Notes: generated by a model not told the origin, from the sequence alone. Shown: positions 1 to 7,010, numbered from the stretch's first letter. The stretch: 13,600 nt of DNA from Pseudomonadota bacterium (GCA_003242685.1 QGVD01000085.1:1-13600); one strand, 5' to 3'. Translations and numbers: made by a program.

Positions 1-16
1 TGCGCGCTTTAGGGTC

Positions 17-56
17 TTGACTTTCGGCTGTTTCGGTAGTTTTTTATTTTAAAAAT
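17..56 (+). promoter_or_regulatory. AT-rich possible promoter region ahead of fdsC
   Basis: The first 90 bases are far richer in A and T than the rest of the window, with a run of Ts followed by As at 40-55. A TTGACT box lies at 17-22, a fair -35, but no clean -10 falls 16-18 bases later; the nearest AT-rich hexamers are 19-22 bases away. No stem precedes the T run, so I do not call it a terminator. A promoter for the fdsC-fdsD-metF cluster is a guess from position and composition. Confidence 0.25.
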
Positions 57-126
57 GTAGCGACGCGCCGAAGTTGGCACTCATTTTTTCGTGGGCAGCG
101 TGAAGTGTCAGCACGGCCGCGCCGCG

Positions 127-1017
127 ATGTCGCGCCAGCATGACGAGAAGCTGAACGTCACCGCCGGCGAACCGGCGGTGGGCGCCGGCTCGCAGCCGCT
201 CGCCCTCATCGGCGCGGCGAGCCCGGAGAAGGCGAGCGCGACCGTCGAGGTCGAGCGCTGGACGCACGGCACGACGACGCGCACGACGGACCGCGTCGCG
301 GACGAAGTCCCCGTGGCGCTCGTGTATCACGGCGTGCCGCACGTCGTGATGCTGGCGACACCCGCCGATCTCGAGGATTACGCGGTCGGCTTCACCCTGA
401 GCGAGGGACTCGTCGCAAGGCCGGAAGAGATCCGGTCGGTGGAGGTCGCGCACGGCGGCGACTCCATCGAGGTGCGCATCGCCATCGCCTGGGAGCGCTA
501 CACGGAGCTCCTGCAGCGGAGGCGGAACCTCACGGGACGCACCGGGTGCGGCGTCTGCGGCGCGGAGACGGTGGAGCAGGCCGTGCGGCCTCTGGCGCCG
601 GTGCGCGAGGGGCCGAAGGTGAGCACAACCGAGCTGCACGACGCGCTCGAGCGGCTGCGCGAGCTGCAGCCGCTCAACGCAGTCACCGGCAGCGTGCACG
701 CCGCGGCCTGGCTGGTGCCGGGCAAGGGCATCCGCTGCGTGCGCGAGGACGTCGGGCGCCACAACGCGCTCGACAAGACGATCGGCGCGCTGGTGCGCGC
801 GGGCGAGGATCTGAGCGCGGGCTGCATGCTGGTCACGAGCCGCGCCAGTTTCGAGATGGTGCAGAAGAGCGCCGCCGTGGGAATCACGTTCCTGGCGGCG
901 GTCTCCGCGCCGACCGCGCTCGCGATCCGCGTGGCGCGCGAGACCGGTGTGACGCTGGTGGGTTTCGCACGCCGGGAGCAGCACGTGGTGTACGCACGGC
1001 CCGACCGGCTGGTGTGA
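127..1017 (+). CDS. fdhD: Formate dehydrogenase accessory sulfurtransferase FdhD/FdsC
   Basis: FdhD-family protein that passes sulfur from a cysteine desulfurase to the bis-MGD molybdenum cofactor of formate dehydrogenase, in the cytoplasm. Seen: the GRTGCGVCG motif with the family CxxC pair (Cys141 and Cys144 in this numbering), the stretch EVPVALVYHGVPHVVMLATP and the segment VGRHNALDK. From the ATG at 127 it has 296 residues. An in-frame GTG at 91 would add 12 residues; neither start has a clear ribosome site, and the family core begins only near residue 40, so the start is uncertain. The next gene is fdsD after 25 bases, the order of the C and D genes in fdsGBACD operons (family knowledge), so FdsC is the better functional name. 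The catalytic subunit genes are not in the window. Confidence 0.93.
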   Translation: MSRQHDEKLNVTAGEPAVGAGSQPLALIGAASPEKASATVEVERWTHGTTTRTTDRVADEVPVALVYHGVPHVVMLATPADLEDYAVGFTLSEGLVARPEEIRSVEVAHGGDSIEVRIAIAWERYTELLQRRRNLTGRTGCGVCGAETVEQAVRPLAPVREGPKVSTTELHDALERLRELQPLNAVTGSVHAAAWLVPGKGIRCVREDVGRHNALDKTIGALVRAGEDLSAGCMLVTSRASFEMVQKSAAVGITFLAAVSAPTALAIRVARETGVTLVGFARREQHVVYARPDRLV

Positions 1018-1042
1018 ACGACACTCGAAGATTCGAAGAACC

Positions 1043-1279
1043 ATGAACATCGAGCATCTCGTCAAGATGGCGAATCAGATCGGCGCGTTCTTCGCCGCCG
1101 AACCCGATCGCGAGCAGGCCGCGCGCGAGGTCGCATCGCACCTGCGCCGTTTCTGGGAGCGGCGCATGCGCGAGGCGATCATCGCCCATCTCCGCAACGG
1201 CGGGGCCGGGCTGGACGACGTGCCGCGCCGCGCCGTCGAGCTGCTCGCGAGCGAGAGCGCAGAAACCGCGAAGTCCTGA
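1043..1279 (+). CDS. fdsD: NAD-dependent formate dehydrogenase delta subunit (FdsD)
   Basis: A 78-residue protein of the FdsD family, the small subunit of the soluble, molybdenum-containing NAD-dependent formate dehydrogenase (FdsABG plus D), which oxidises formate to CO2 with NAD. Seen: an N-terminal HLVKMANQIGAFF segment, then a basic helix with FWERRMREAI and a short VPRRAVELL end, which is the family layout; size is also typical. The start is the ATG at 1043 with only a weak purine stretch (GAAGAA) before it. It lies between fdsC and a MetF-like gene in the same direction, so it probably shares their transcript. FdsD has no catalytic residues; it is thought to help stability or assembly. 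Confidence 0.88.
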   Translation: MNIEHLVKMANQIGAFFAAEPDREQAAREVASHLRRFWERRMREAIIAHLRNGGAGLDDVPRRAVELLASESAETAKS

Positions 1280-1348
1280 ACGAGGCACGCGGGCGGCGCG
1301 TCCCCCGCGCGCGTGGTTCCATCCGCACCCCATCACAAACGAACACTC

Positions 1349-1355
1349 AGGTGAG
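1349..1355 (+). promoter_or_regulatory. Ribosome binding site deciding the metF-like start
   Basis: AGGTGAG lies 7 bases before the ATG at 1363. A possible GTG start at 1351 sits inside this box, so the ATG is the better choice and the protein loses four residues compared with the longest frame. Confidence 0.6.
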
Positions 1356-1362
1356 TTCGAGA

Positions 1363-2298
1363 ATGACAGAAGCAAACACCGCCGCGGTCCCGGTCGACGG
1401 CGCGGAGCTGAAGCGCCGCATCGTGGAAGTCATGCGCGGCGCATCCACCGAGGTGACCACGCACGACGACGGCATCCTGCCCGAGATCGTCAGGGAGCTG
1501 CCGCCCGACTGCACCGTGTACGTCGCACACACGCCGAAGGCGACGCTCGACGACGTCATCCGTGTCGCGGCCCGCATCCAGTCGATGGGCGTGCGCGCGT
1601 GCCCGCACATCGTCGCCCGTCGCATCGAGAGCGAGCAGGCGCTGCGCAACGCGCTGCGTGCGGCGCGCGACGCAGGCATCGAGACGATCCTCGCGCTCGC
1701 GGGTGACCGCGATCCGCCGGCGGGGCCCTTCAGGAGCTCTCTCGAGGTGCTCGCGACGGGTGCCACTGTCGATGCCGGCATCAAGTCGATCGGCGTCGCC
1801 GGACATCCGGAAGGCCACAAGCAGGTCGAAACGCCGGTTCTGTGGGAGGCGCTGCGCGAGAAGCAGGCCTTCGCGGAGCGTACGGGCACCCAGGTGCGCA
1901 TCGTCACGCAGTTCGCCTTCGAGCCCGAAGTGTTCCTCAACTGGGAGGCCGAGCTGCGCTCGAACGGCATCAATCTGCCGGTGTACTTCGGTCTCGCGGG
2001 ACCCACTCCGCTCACCAAGCTCATCAAGTACGCGATGGCCTGCGGCGTAGGCGCCTCGCTCAACGCGCTGATGAAGAACACGAGCCTGCTCGGTCACGTG
2101 ACGGGCACCGCCGCGACGCCCGACGAGATGCTCACCGGCATCGTGCGCGGCATGATCCAGCGCGACACGAAGCTGCTCGTGAAGCCGCACTTCTTCGCGC
2201 TCGGCGGCGCCGTCGCCACGGCGCGCTGGATGCGTGCGGTCGCCGCGGGCGAGTTCGATCTGAAGCCGAACTCGGACAAGTTCGTCATGCGCGCCTGA
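1363..2298 (+). CDS. metF: Methylenetetrahydrofolate reductase-like protein (divergent MetF)
   Basis: A 311-residue flavin-dependent TIM-barrel protein of the MTHFR family, which interconverts 5,10-methylene-THF and 5-methyl-THF. Seen: LALAGDRDPPAG with Asp115 (the GD of the E. coli MetF LRGD motif), a GHPEGH segment (the HPE motif), and TQFAFE with Gln183 where MetF has TQFFFD. The usual N-terminal FEFFPP motif is missing; STEVTTHD stands in its place, with Glu30 where the catalytic Glu would align. It is thus a divergent MetF, the kind seen beside methyl-transfer pathways rather than in methionine synthesis. With FolD downstream and the LigM-like gene nearby, I infer that it works in the oxidising direction on methyl-THF. 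It is followed after 17 bases by the kinase gene. Family is sure; direction and cofactor are inferred. Confidence 0.85.
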   Translation: MTEANTAAVPVDGAELKRRIVEVMRGASTEVTTHDDGILPEIVRELPPDCTVYVAHTPKATLDDVIRVAARIQSMGVRACPHIVARRIESEQALRNALRAARDAGIETILALAGDRDPPAGPFRSSLEVLATGATVDAGIKSIGVAGHPEGHKQVETPVLWEALREKQAFAERTGTQVRIVTQFAFEPEVFLNWEAELRSNGINLPVYFGLAGPTPLTKLIKYAMACGVGASLNALMKNTSLLGHVTGTAATPDEMLTGIVRGMIQRDTKLLVKPHFFALGGAVATARWMRAVAAGEFDLKPNSDKFVMRA

Positions 2299-2315
2299 AG
2301 GCGTACGAGGCGTCC

Positions 2316-3320
2316 ATGGTGAAAGATGCTGCTCCGCCCGGCCGCCCGGCGGCGGGAGGCGGTGCGTCGAGCGGCAGAGCGCTGATCTGCGGCTCGATCG
2401 CCTTCGACACGATCATGGTGTTCCAGGATCGGTTCAAGGCGCACATCCTGCCGGACAAGATCCACATGCTGAACGTGTCGTTCCTGGTGCCGCAGATGCG
2501 CCGGGAGTTCGGCGGCTGTGCGGGCAACATCGCGTACAACCTGCGCCTGCTCGGCGATCCCGGCTATCCGATGGCGACCGTGGGGCGCGACTTCGGTCCC
2601 TACGCCGAGTGGATGCGCAAGTGCGGCGTGCCGCAGGACTACGTGCGAGTCATCGACAGCGAGCTCACGGCGCAGGCGTTCATCACCACCGATCTCGACG
2701 ACAACCAGATCACGGCCTTCCACCCCGGAGCGATGCAGCTCTCGCACCAGAACCGGGTGGACGACGCGACGGACGTCGCGATCGGCATCGTCGCCCCGGA
2801 CGGCCGCGACGGCATGGTGCAGCACGCCGCTCAGTTCGCCGCCCGGGGCATCCCGTTCATCTTCGATCCGGGGCAGGGGCTGCCGATGTTCGGCGGTGAG
2901 GATCTCCGCACGTTCATCGAGCAGGCCACCTGGGTGGCGGTGAACGACTACGAGTGGCAGCTCATGCAGCAGAAGACCGGCTGGTCGGAGCGCGACGTGC
3001 TCGAGCGCGTGCAGGCGCTCATCGTGACCCGCGGCGCGAGCGGCTCGGTGATCCACACCCGCGAGCGCGACTACCTCATTCCGTGCGCACCGCCGAAGGC
3101 AGTCGTGGATCCCACGGGCTGCGGCGACGCCTACAGAGCCGGCCTCATCCACGGTCTGCTCCGCGGGCTCGACTGGGAGGTGACGGGGCGCATCGCCTCG
3201 CTCATGGGCGCCATCAAGATCGAGTCGCGCGGCACGCAGAACCACAGCTTCACTCGCGCCGAGTTCGCCGAGCGGTACCGCGCGAGCTTCGGCAGCGCGC
3301 TGCCGGAGGGCGCGCTCTAG
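2316..3320 (+). CDS. PfkB-family (adenosine kinase-like) carbohydrate/nucleoside kinase
   Basis: A 334-residue ribokinase-fold kinase that would phosphorylate a sugar or nucleoside hydroxyl with ATP. Seen: an N-terminal strand ALICGSIAFDTIM; the first PfkB signature EFGGCAGNIAYNL around 65-75; the second signature DPTGCGDAYRAG at 265-276 with the catalytic Asp271 and GCGD in place of the usual GAGD; and an ATP-side VTRGASGS loop near 238. The start at 2316 is chosen because it follows the metF-like stop by 17 bases and has AGG at 2308-2310 just upstream; the frame is open further upstream but that overlaps metF. Length and motifs fit bacterial adenosine-kinase-like PfkB proteins. Removing adenosine formed from S-adenosylhomocysteine would fit a methyl-handling operon, but the substrate cannot be read from sequence. 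Confidence 0.88.
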   Translation: MVKDAAPPGRPAAGGGASSGRALICGSIAFDTIMVFQDRFKAHILPDKIHMLNVSFLVPQMRREFGGCAGNIAYNLRLLGDPGYPMATVGRDFGPYAEWMRKCGVPQDYVRVIDSELTAQAFITTDLDDNQITAFHPGAMQLSHQNRVDDATDVAIGIVAPDGRDGMVQHAAQFAARGIPFIFDPGQGLPMFGGEDLRTFIEQATWVAVNDYEWQLMQQKTGWSERDVLERVQALIVTRGASGSVIHTRERDYLIPCAPPKAVVDPTGCGDAYRAGLIHGLLRGLDWEVTGRIASLMGAIKIESRGTQNHSFTRAEFAERYRASFGSALPEGAL

Positions 3321-3377
3321 CACGGCCGCTCTCCGCATCCACGATACGAACCACGAACGGAAAGAGCTCCTCGAACC

Positions 3378-4262
3378 ATGTCAACGGCAGCAGCAGAGCC
3401 CAGCGGGGCGATCATTCTCGACGGCAAGGCAGTGGCGGCGCAGGAGCGCCAGAAGGCGGCGCAGCGCGGTCGCGAGTTCGCCTCGCGCTACGGACGTCCA
3501 GTCGGACTCGCGGTGATCCAGGTCGGTGACGACCCGGCCTCGACGGTGTACGTGCGCAACAAGCGCCGCGCATGCGCCGAGGCGGGCATCGAGTCCTTCG
3601 CCTACGATCTGCCGGCGAGCACGTCCCAGAGCGACCTGCTCGACCTCATCCGCAAGCTCAACCGCGACGACCGCGTCGACGGCATCCTGCTGCAGCTCCC
3701 GCTGCCCAAAGGTCTCGACGCCACGCGCATCATGGACGAGATCGATCCCGCGAAGGACGTCGACGGCTTTCACCCGATGAACACGGGACTGCTCGCGCAG
3801 AAGCGGCCCCGCCTGCGGCCGTGCACGCCGTACGGCGTGATCCGTCTCGCGGAAGCCTACGGCATCGAGCTCGCCGGCCTGCGGGCGACCGTGGTCGGAG
3901 CTTCGAACATCGTCGGCCGTCCCATGGCGCTCGAGCTGCTGCTCGCGAGGTCGACCGTCACGGTCTGCCATACCGGCACGCGTGATCTCCAGGCCGAGGT
4001 CGAGCGTGCGGATCTCGTCGTGGTCGCGGTCGGAAAGCCCAACTTCATCCCGGGCGCCTGGATCCGGCCGGGTGCTGCAGTGTTCGACGTCGGCATCAAC
4101 CGCCTCGAGTCCGGCAAGCTCGTCGGCGACGTCGAGTTCGCCGAGGCTGCCAGGCGCGCGCGGTGGATCACGCCGGTCCCGGGTGGTCTCGGTCCGATGA
4201 CGATCGCGATGCTCCTTTCGAATACCGTGGACGCGGCCTTTCAGAGGGCCGGTGGAAAGTAA
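3378..4262 (+). CDS. folD: Bifunctional methylene-THF dehydrogenase / methenyl-THF cyclohydrolase FolD
   Basis: Cytoplasmic FolD, 294 residues, converts 5,10-methylene-THF to methenyl-THF (NAD(P)+) and then to 10-formyl-THF. Seen: YVRNK with Tyr58 and Lys62 (the catalytic YxxxK pair), VDGILLQLPLP with Gln106, DVDGFHP at 127-133, CTPYG near 149-153, the dinucleotide-binding VVGASNIVGRP at 172-182, and TPVPGGLGPMT at 265-275. All key family residues are present and length is normal. It lies 57 bases after the kinase gene in the same direction and is followed by a hairpin terminator at 4311-4333, so it probably ends the fdsC-fdsD-metF-kinase-folD transcript. The ATG at 3378 has a weak GGAAAGAG box 11-12 bases upstream. 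In this context it carries C1 units onward from MetF toward formyl-THF. Confidence 0.97.
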   Translation: MSTAAAEPSGAIILDGKAVAAQERQKAAQRGREFASRYGRPVGLAVIQVGDDPASTVYVRNKRRACAEAGIESFAYDLPASTSQSDLLDLIRKLNRDDRVDGILLQLPLPKGLDATRIMDEIDPAKDVDGFHPMNTGLLAQKRPRLRPCTPYGVIRLAEAYGIELAGLRATVVGASNIVGRPMALELLLARSTVTVCHTGTRDLQAEVERADLVVVAVGKPNFIPGAWIRPGAAVFDVGINRLESGKLVGDVEFAEAARRARWITPVPGGLGPMTIAMLLSNTVDAAFQRAGGK

Positions 4263-4310
4263 GCCGCCACGGCATTCATCGGTTCGCTACGGGATTCATC
4301 CTTTCGCCTC

Positions 4311-4333
4311 GGGGCCGGTCACTGACCGGCCCC
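4311..4333 (+). terminator. Hairpin terminator after folD
   Basis: GGGGCCGGTCA (4311-4321) and TGACCGGCCCC (4323-4333) are perfect complements, giving an 11-bp stem on paper (in practice 10 bp or fewer with a small loop). It is followed by GTTTCTCTTTCC, a broken U tract. It lies 48 bases after the folD stop. Confidence 0.75.
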
Positions 4334-4360
4334 GTTTCTCTTTCCGATCGCTGAACGGGG

Positions 4361-4382
4361 CGGCCGCGGGGCGCTGCGGCCG
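4361..4382 (+). repeat. GC-rich hairpin in the folD to DUF6491 gap
   Basis: CGGCCGC (4361-4367) pairs with GCGGCCG (4376-4382) around an 8-base loop. No T run follows. The 256-base gap 4263-4518 otherwise holds the folD terminator and the leader hairpin at 4471-4497; I found no convincing promoter in it. Confidence 0.4.
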
Positions 4383-4470
4383 AGCTCGACGTCAGGCCTT
4401 TCTTTCGGAAACTCCTTCTGGCGGCGCTCTCGGGCGTCAGGTACACCGCTTCCCGGCACATCCGTTCGTC

Positions 4471-4497
4471 TCCGCTGTCCGAGGAAGGGACAGCGGA
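4471..4497 (+). promoter_or_regulatory. Leader hairpin with Shine-Dalgarno-like loop
   Basis: TCCGCTGTCC (4471-4480) and GGACAGCGGA (4488-4497) form a perfect 10-bp stem with the 7-base loop GAGGAAG, itself purine-rich like a ribosome site. It ends 21 bases before the ATG at 4519, whose own site GAGGAG is at 4506-4511. A role as ribosome standby site, decoy or mRNA stabiliser is inference. Confidence 0.5.
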
Positions 4498-4518
4498 ACC
4501 GGACCGAGGAGAACGGTC

Positions 4519-5343
4519 ATGAAACGAGCAGCGGTATCCGGAATGGCAATCGTGCTTGCGGCAGCGGCCGCGCTCGCGGCAGACGCACCCGCAGGCGCAG
4601 GCGGTCAGGCGTCGATTCCTTTCGCCAACATGGGCGGCATCAGGAACTGGCGCGCGGTGGACGAAGACACGCTCTACATCGAAGGCCGCAACGGCAAGTG
4701 GTACCGCGCGGAGCTCATGATGCCCTGTCTGGGGCTCAACTTCGCTGATGCCATCGGTTTCGTCGTCGAGCCGACGGGACATTTCGACAGATTCTCGTCC
4801 ATTGTCGTGGAAGGACGTCAATGTCACGTGCGCTCGCTGACCGAGAGCGCGGGGCCGCCCCAGAGTCGATCGGCCGGACGGCAGAGCGGGACCGCATCCG
4901 GGGCCAATCCGCCGCAGGCGGCCACGGATCCACGTTCCGGGACGGGGACGGAATCCGAACCCGTCGAGCGCGGCGATGGCAGTGCGGCAACTCCGGCCGC
5001 CGGCGGGGATGAGGCCGCCCAGCCTCGCCGCGGTGCGACGGCTTCAGGCGAAGAAGCGCGGATACCGTTCCCGGAGTACGGCGGCATCGACAGCTGGCGG
5101 CCCGTCGACGACGACACCCTCTACATCAAGGGGCGCAGCGGCCAGTGGTATCGCGCGGAGCTCATGGGGCCATGCATCGGGCTCCGCCACAAGGTCGCGA
5201 TCGGCTTCGAGATCAGGCCGGCCGGCAGCTTCGATCGCTTCTCCTCGATCATCGTCGACGGCCAGCGCTGCCCGCTGCGATCGCTGACGAAGATCGAGTC
5301 GCCGCCGGACGAGAGGCGGGGCGCCGGGGCCGCGGAGAACTGA
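4519..5343 (+). CDS. Secreted protein with two tandem DUF6491-like repeats
   Basis: A 274-residue exported protein of unknown function. Residues 1-20 look like a signal peptide (MKR, then an Ala/Val-rich core ending AALA-AD). Two copies of one module follow, 33-110 and 182-259, joined by a 71-residue Gly/Ser/Pro/Glu-rich linker. By hand count the copies agree at about 49 of 78 positions, sharing GGI..W, DDTLYI, WYRAELM.PC, IGF, FDRFSSI and a late Cys; each has two Cys (70/102 and 219/251) that could form a disulfide. The pattern matches what I remember of DUF6491, normally a single small periplasmic module. The start is set by GAGGAG 7 bases before ATG 4519. It lies between folD and the LigM-like gene but is cut off from folD by a terminator, so a link to C1 metabolism is only positional. 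Confidence 0.8.
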   Translation: MKRAAVSGMAIVLAAAAALAADAPAGAGGQASIPFANMGGIRNWRAVDEDTLYIEGRNGKWYRAELMMPCLGLNFADAIGFVVEPTGHFDRFSSIVVEGRQCHVRSLTESAGPPQSRSAGRQSGTASGANPPQAATDPRSGTGTESEPVERGDGSAATPAAGGDEAAQPRRGATASGEEARIPFPEYGGIDSWRPVDDDTLYIKGRSGQWYRAELMGPCIGLRHKVAIGFEIRPAGSFDRFSSIIVDGQRCPLRSLTKIESPPDERRGAGAAEN

Positions 5344-5408
5344 TCGGCCGCGCAAAGGTTGGCCGCGTCAACGAAGGGGAGTCGATTCGACACGAGGTTC
5401 CGCCGCGC

Positions 5409-5439
5409 AGCCCGAGTATTTGCTTTTCGAATACGGGCT
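5409..5439 (+). promoter_or_regulatory. Inverted repeat upstream of ligM-like promoter
   Basis: AGCCCG (5409-5414) pairs with CGGGCT (5434-5439), and TATTTG (5417-5422) pairs with CGAATA (5428-5433) with one G-T pair, leaving a 2-base bulge and a CTTTT loop. No T run follows, so it is not a standard terminator. It lies just upstream of the extended -10 at 5464, where an activator or repressor site would fall. Confidence 0.4.
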
Positions 5440-5463
5440 ATTCGCGAGCGTCCCCGACCCCGG

Positions 5464-5472
5464 TGCTAGACT
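5464..5472 (+). promoter_or_regulatory. Extended -10 promoter candidate for ligM-like gene
   Basis: TGCTAGACT is a TGn-extended -10 (TAGACT at 5467-5472). The -35 position holds only GC-rich sequence, so it would rely on the extended -10 or on an activator. A start near 5479 would give a leader of about 70 bases to the ATG at 5548, with GAGGA at 5532-5536 as ribosome site. Confidence 0.45.
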
Positions 5473-5547
5473 TAAGCATTCAGCGCATCACCTGCGCCGA
5501 GCGTCAGCTTCCGTCAGAACGCACAGTTAACGAGGAATCAAGCAGTC

Positions 5548-6954
5548 ATGAGTCGCAAGAGCTTGGAGGACGTGCTGCAGGCCGCCGGTAACCCGGTCAA
5601 ACTGCTGCGCAATTCGAAGATCGGGGCCTATGTCTATCCGGTAGTCCCCAGCGAGTTCCATAACTGGCGCGACGAGCAGCGCGCATGGCGCGAAACGGCG
5701 GTGCTGTTCGACCAGTCGCACCACATGGCGGAAATGACCGTCAAGGGTCCGGACGCGCTGAAGCTCATCTCCTACCTCACGATCAACAGTTTCCAGAATT
5801 TCACTCCGAACAAGGCCAAGCAGATGGTCCCCGTCAACTACGACGGGTACGTCATCGGCGACGGCATTCTGTTCTATCTCGACAAGGACGAGCTGCTGTT
5901 CGTCGGCCGCGCGCCCTCGGTGAACTGGATCCAGTTCCACTGCGAGACCGGCAACTGGAAGGTCGACTACATCCGTGACGACCGTTCGCCGTCGAACCCG
6001 AAGGGCAAGGCGGTCGTGCGTCGTCACTACCGCTACCAGATCCAGGGACCGAACGCCTGGAAGATCCTGGAGAAGCTCAACGGCGGGCCGCTCCCGGAGA
6101 TCAAGTTCTTCAACATGGACTACATCAACATCAAGGGCCGCAAGGTCCGCGCCCTGCGCCACGGCATGGCCGGTGCGCCGGGTCTCGAGATCTGGGGGCC
6201 CTACGAGGAGCGCGAGGAGATCCGCGAGGCGATTCTCGAGGCGGGCCAGGAGTTCGGCATCGTGCCGGTCGGCTCGCGTGCCTACCCGAGCAACACGCTG
6301 GAGTCCGGCTGGATTCCGTCGCCGCTGCCCGCCGTGTACACCGGCGAGAAGATGAAGAAGTACCGCGAGTGGCTCGGCGCCGACAGCTACGAGGCCACCT
6401 GCTCGATCGCCGGCAGCTTCGTCTCCGACAACATCGAGGACTACTACACGACGCCGTACGACCTCGGCTACGGTCCGTTCGTGAAGTTCGACCACGACTT
6501 CATCGGCCGTGAGGCGCTCGAGAAGCTCGCCAAGGAGCCGGAGAAGCACCGCAAGAAGGTCACCTTCGCGTGGCACCACGAGGACATGGCGAAGATCTTC
6601 GCTTCGCTGTTCCTGCCGGGCGAGCAGAACTACAAGTTCTTCGACCTGCCGCTCGCCAACTACGGCTCCTCGTCGTTCGACAAGGTGATGATGGGCGACA
6701 AGGTGGTCGGCTACTCGATGTTCGCCGGCTACAGCTACAACGAGCGCACCGCTCTGTCGCTGGGCGTCGTCGACCCGAACATCAACATCGGCGACGTGCT
6801 CACGCTCGTGTGGGGCGAGGAGAACGGCGGCACGGAGAAGGTCACCGTCGAGCGCCACAAGCAGCTCGAGGTCCGCGTGAAGGTCTCGCCCGTCCCGTAT
6901 GCCCGGGACGCCCGCGAGCACTACGCGGAAGGTTGGCGTACGCGCCAGAAGTAA
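5548..6954 (+). CDS. ligM: THF-dependent aryl O-demethylase, LigM/DesA-like (GcvT fold)
   Basis: A 468-residue cytoplasmic enzyme that would move the methyl group of a methoxy-aromatic acid (vanillate, 3-O-methylgallate or syringate in known members) to tetrahydrofolate. It matches my memory of Sphingobium SYK-6 LigM (471 residues) end to end: LRNS.IGAYVYPVV near 20-33, AVLFDQSHHM at 51-60, VIGDGI, VGRAP with Arg121, RHGMAGAPGLEIWGPYE at 204-220, VGSRAYPSNTLESGWIPSPLPA at 241-262 with Tyr246 (aligning with the catalytic Tyr247 of LigM), FVKFDHDFIGR, YKFFDLPLANY, GYSYNE and VWGEENGGT. It lacks the size and partner genes of a glycine-cleavage T protein. A terminator follows directly, so it is probably a single-gene unit. 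Substrate is uncertain: vanillate, syringate and other methoxylated acids are all possible. Confidence 0.88.
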   Translation: MSRKSLEDVLQAAGNPVKLLRNSKIGAYVYPVVPSEFHNWRDEQRAWRETAVLFDQSHHMAEMTVKGPDALKLISYLTINSFQNFTPNKAKQMVPVNYDGYVIGDGILFYLDKDELLFVGRAPSVNWIQFHCETGNWKVDYIRDDRSPSNPKGKAVVRRHYRYQIQGPNAWKILEKLNGGPLPEIKFFNMDYINIKGRKVRALRHGMAGAPGLEIWGPYEEREEIREAILEAGQEFGIVPVGSRAYPSNTLESGWIPSPLPAVYTGEKMKKYREWLGADSYEATCSIAGSFVSDNIEDYYTTPYDLGYGPFVKFDHDFIGREALEKLAKEPEKHRKKVTFAWHHEDMAKIFASLFLPGEQNYKFFDLPLANYGSSSFDKVMMGDKVVGYSMFAGYSYNERTALSLGVVDPNINIGDVLTLVWGEENGGTEKVTVERHKQLEVRVKVSPVPYARDAREHYAEGWRTRQK

Positions 6955-6979
6955 GCGCCCGGCGAGGCGTTACCGGACG

Positions 6980-7010
6980 AGGGGCAGGTGGCATCCACCT
7001 GCCCCTTTTT
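6980..7010 (+). terminator. Rho-independent terminator after ligM-like gene
   Basis: AGGGGCAGGTGG (6980-6991) pairs perfectly with CCACCTGCCCCT (6995-7006) around a 3-base CAT loop, and a run of five Ts (7006-7010) follows. It lies 25 bases after the ligM-like stop and serves the plus strand only. Confidence 0.93.

Noticed and set aside
75..90. TTGGCAC as a sigma-54 -24 box before fdsC
   Set aside because: The required GC ten bases after GG is TT here, so the -12 element is absent.
1286..1315. GC-rich possible hairpin between fdsD and the metF-like gene
   Set aside because: The arms pair only in short alternating GC runs and no T run follows; terminator status is unsupported.
5527..6921. 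A 464-codon minus-strand frame opposite the ligM-like gene
   Set aside because: It mirrors the ligM-like frame and has no recognisable motif; the plus-strand product matches LigM along its full length.
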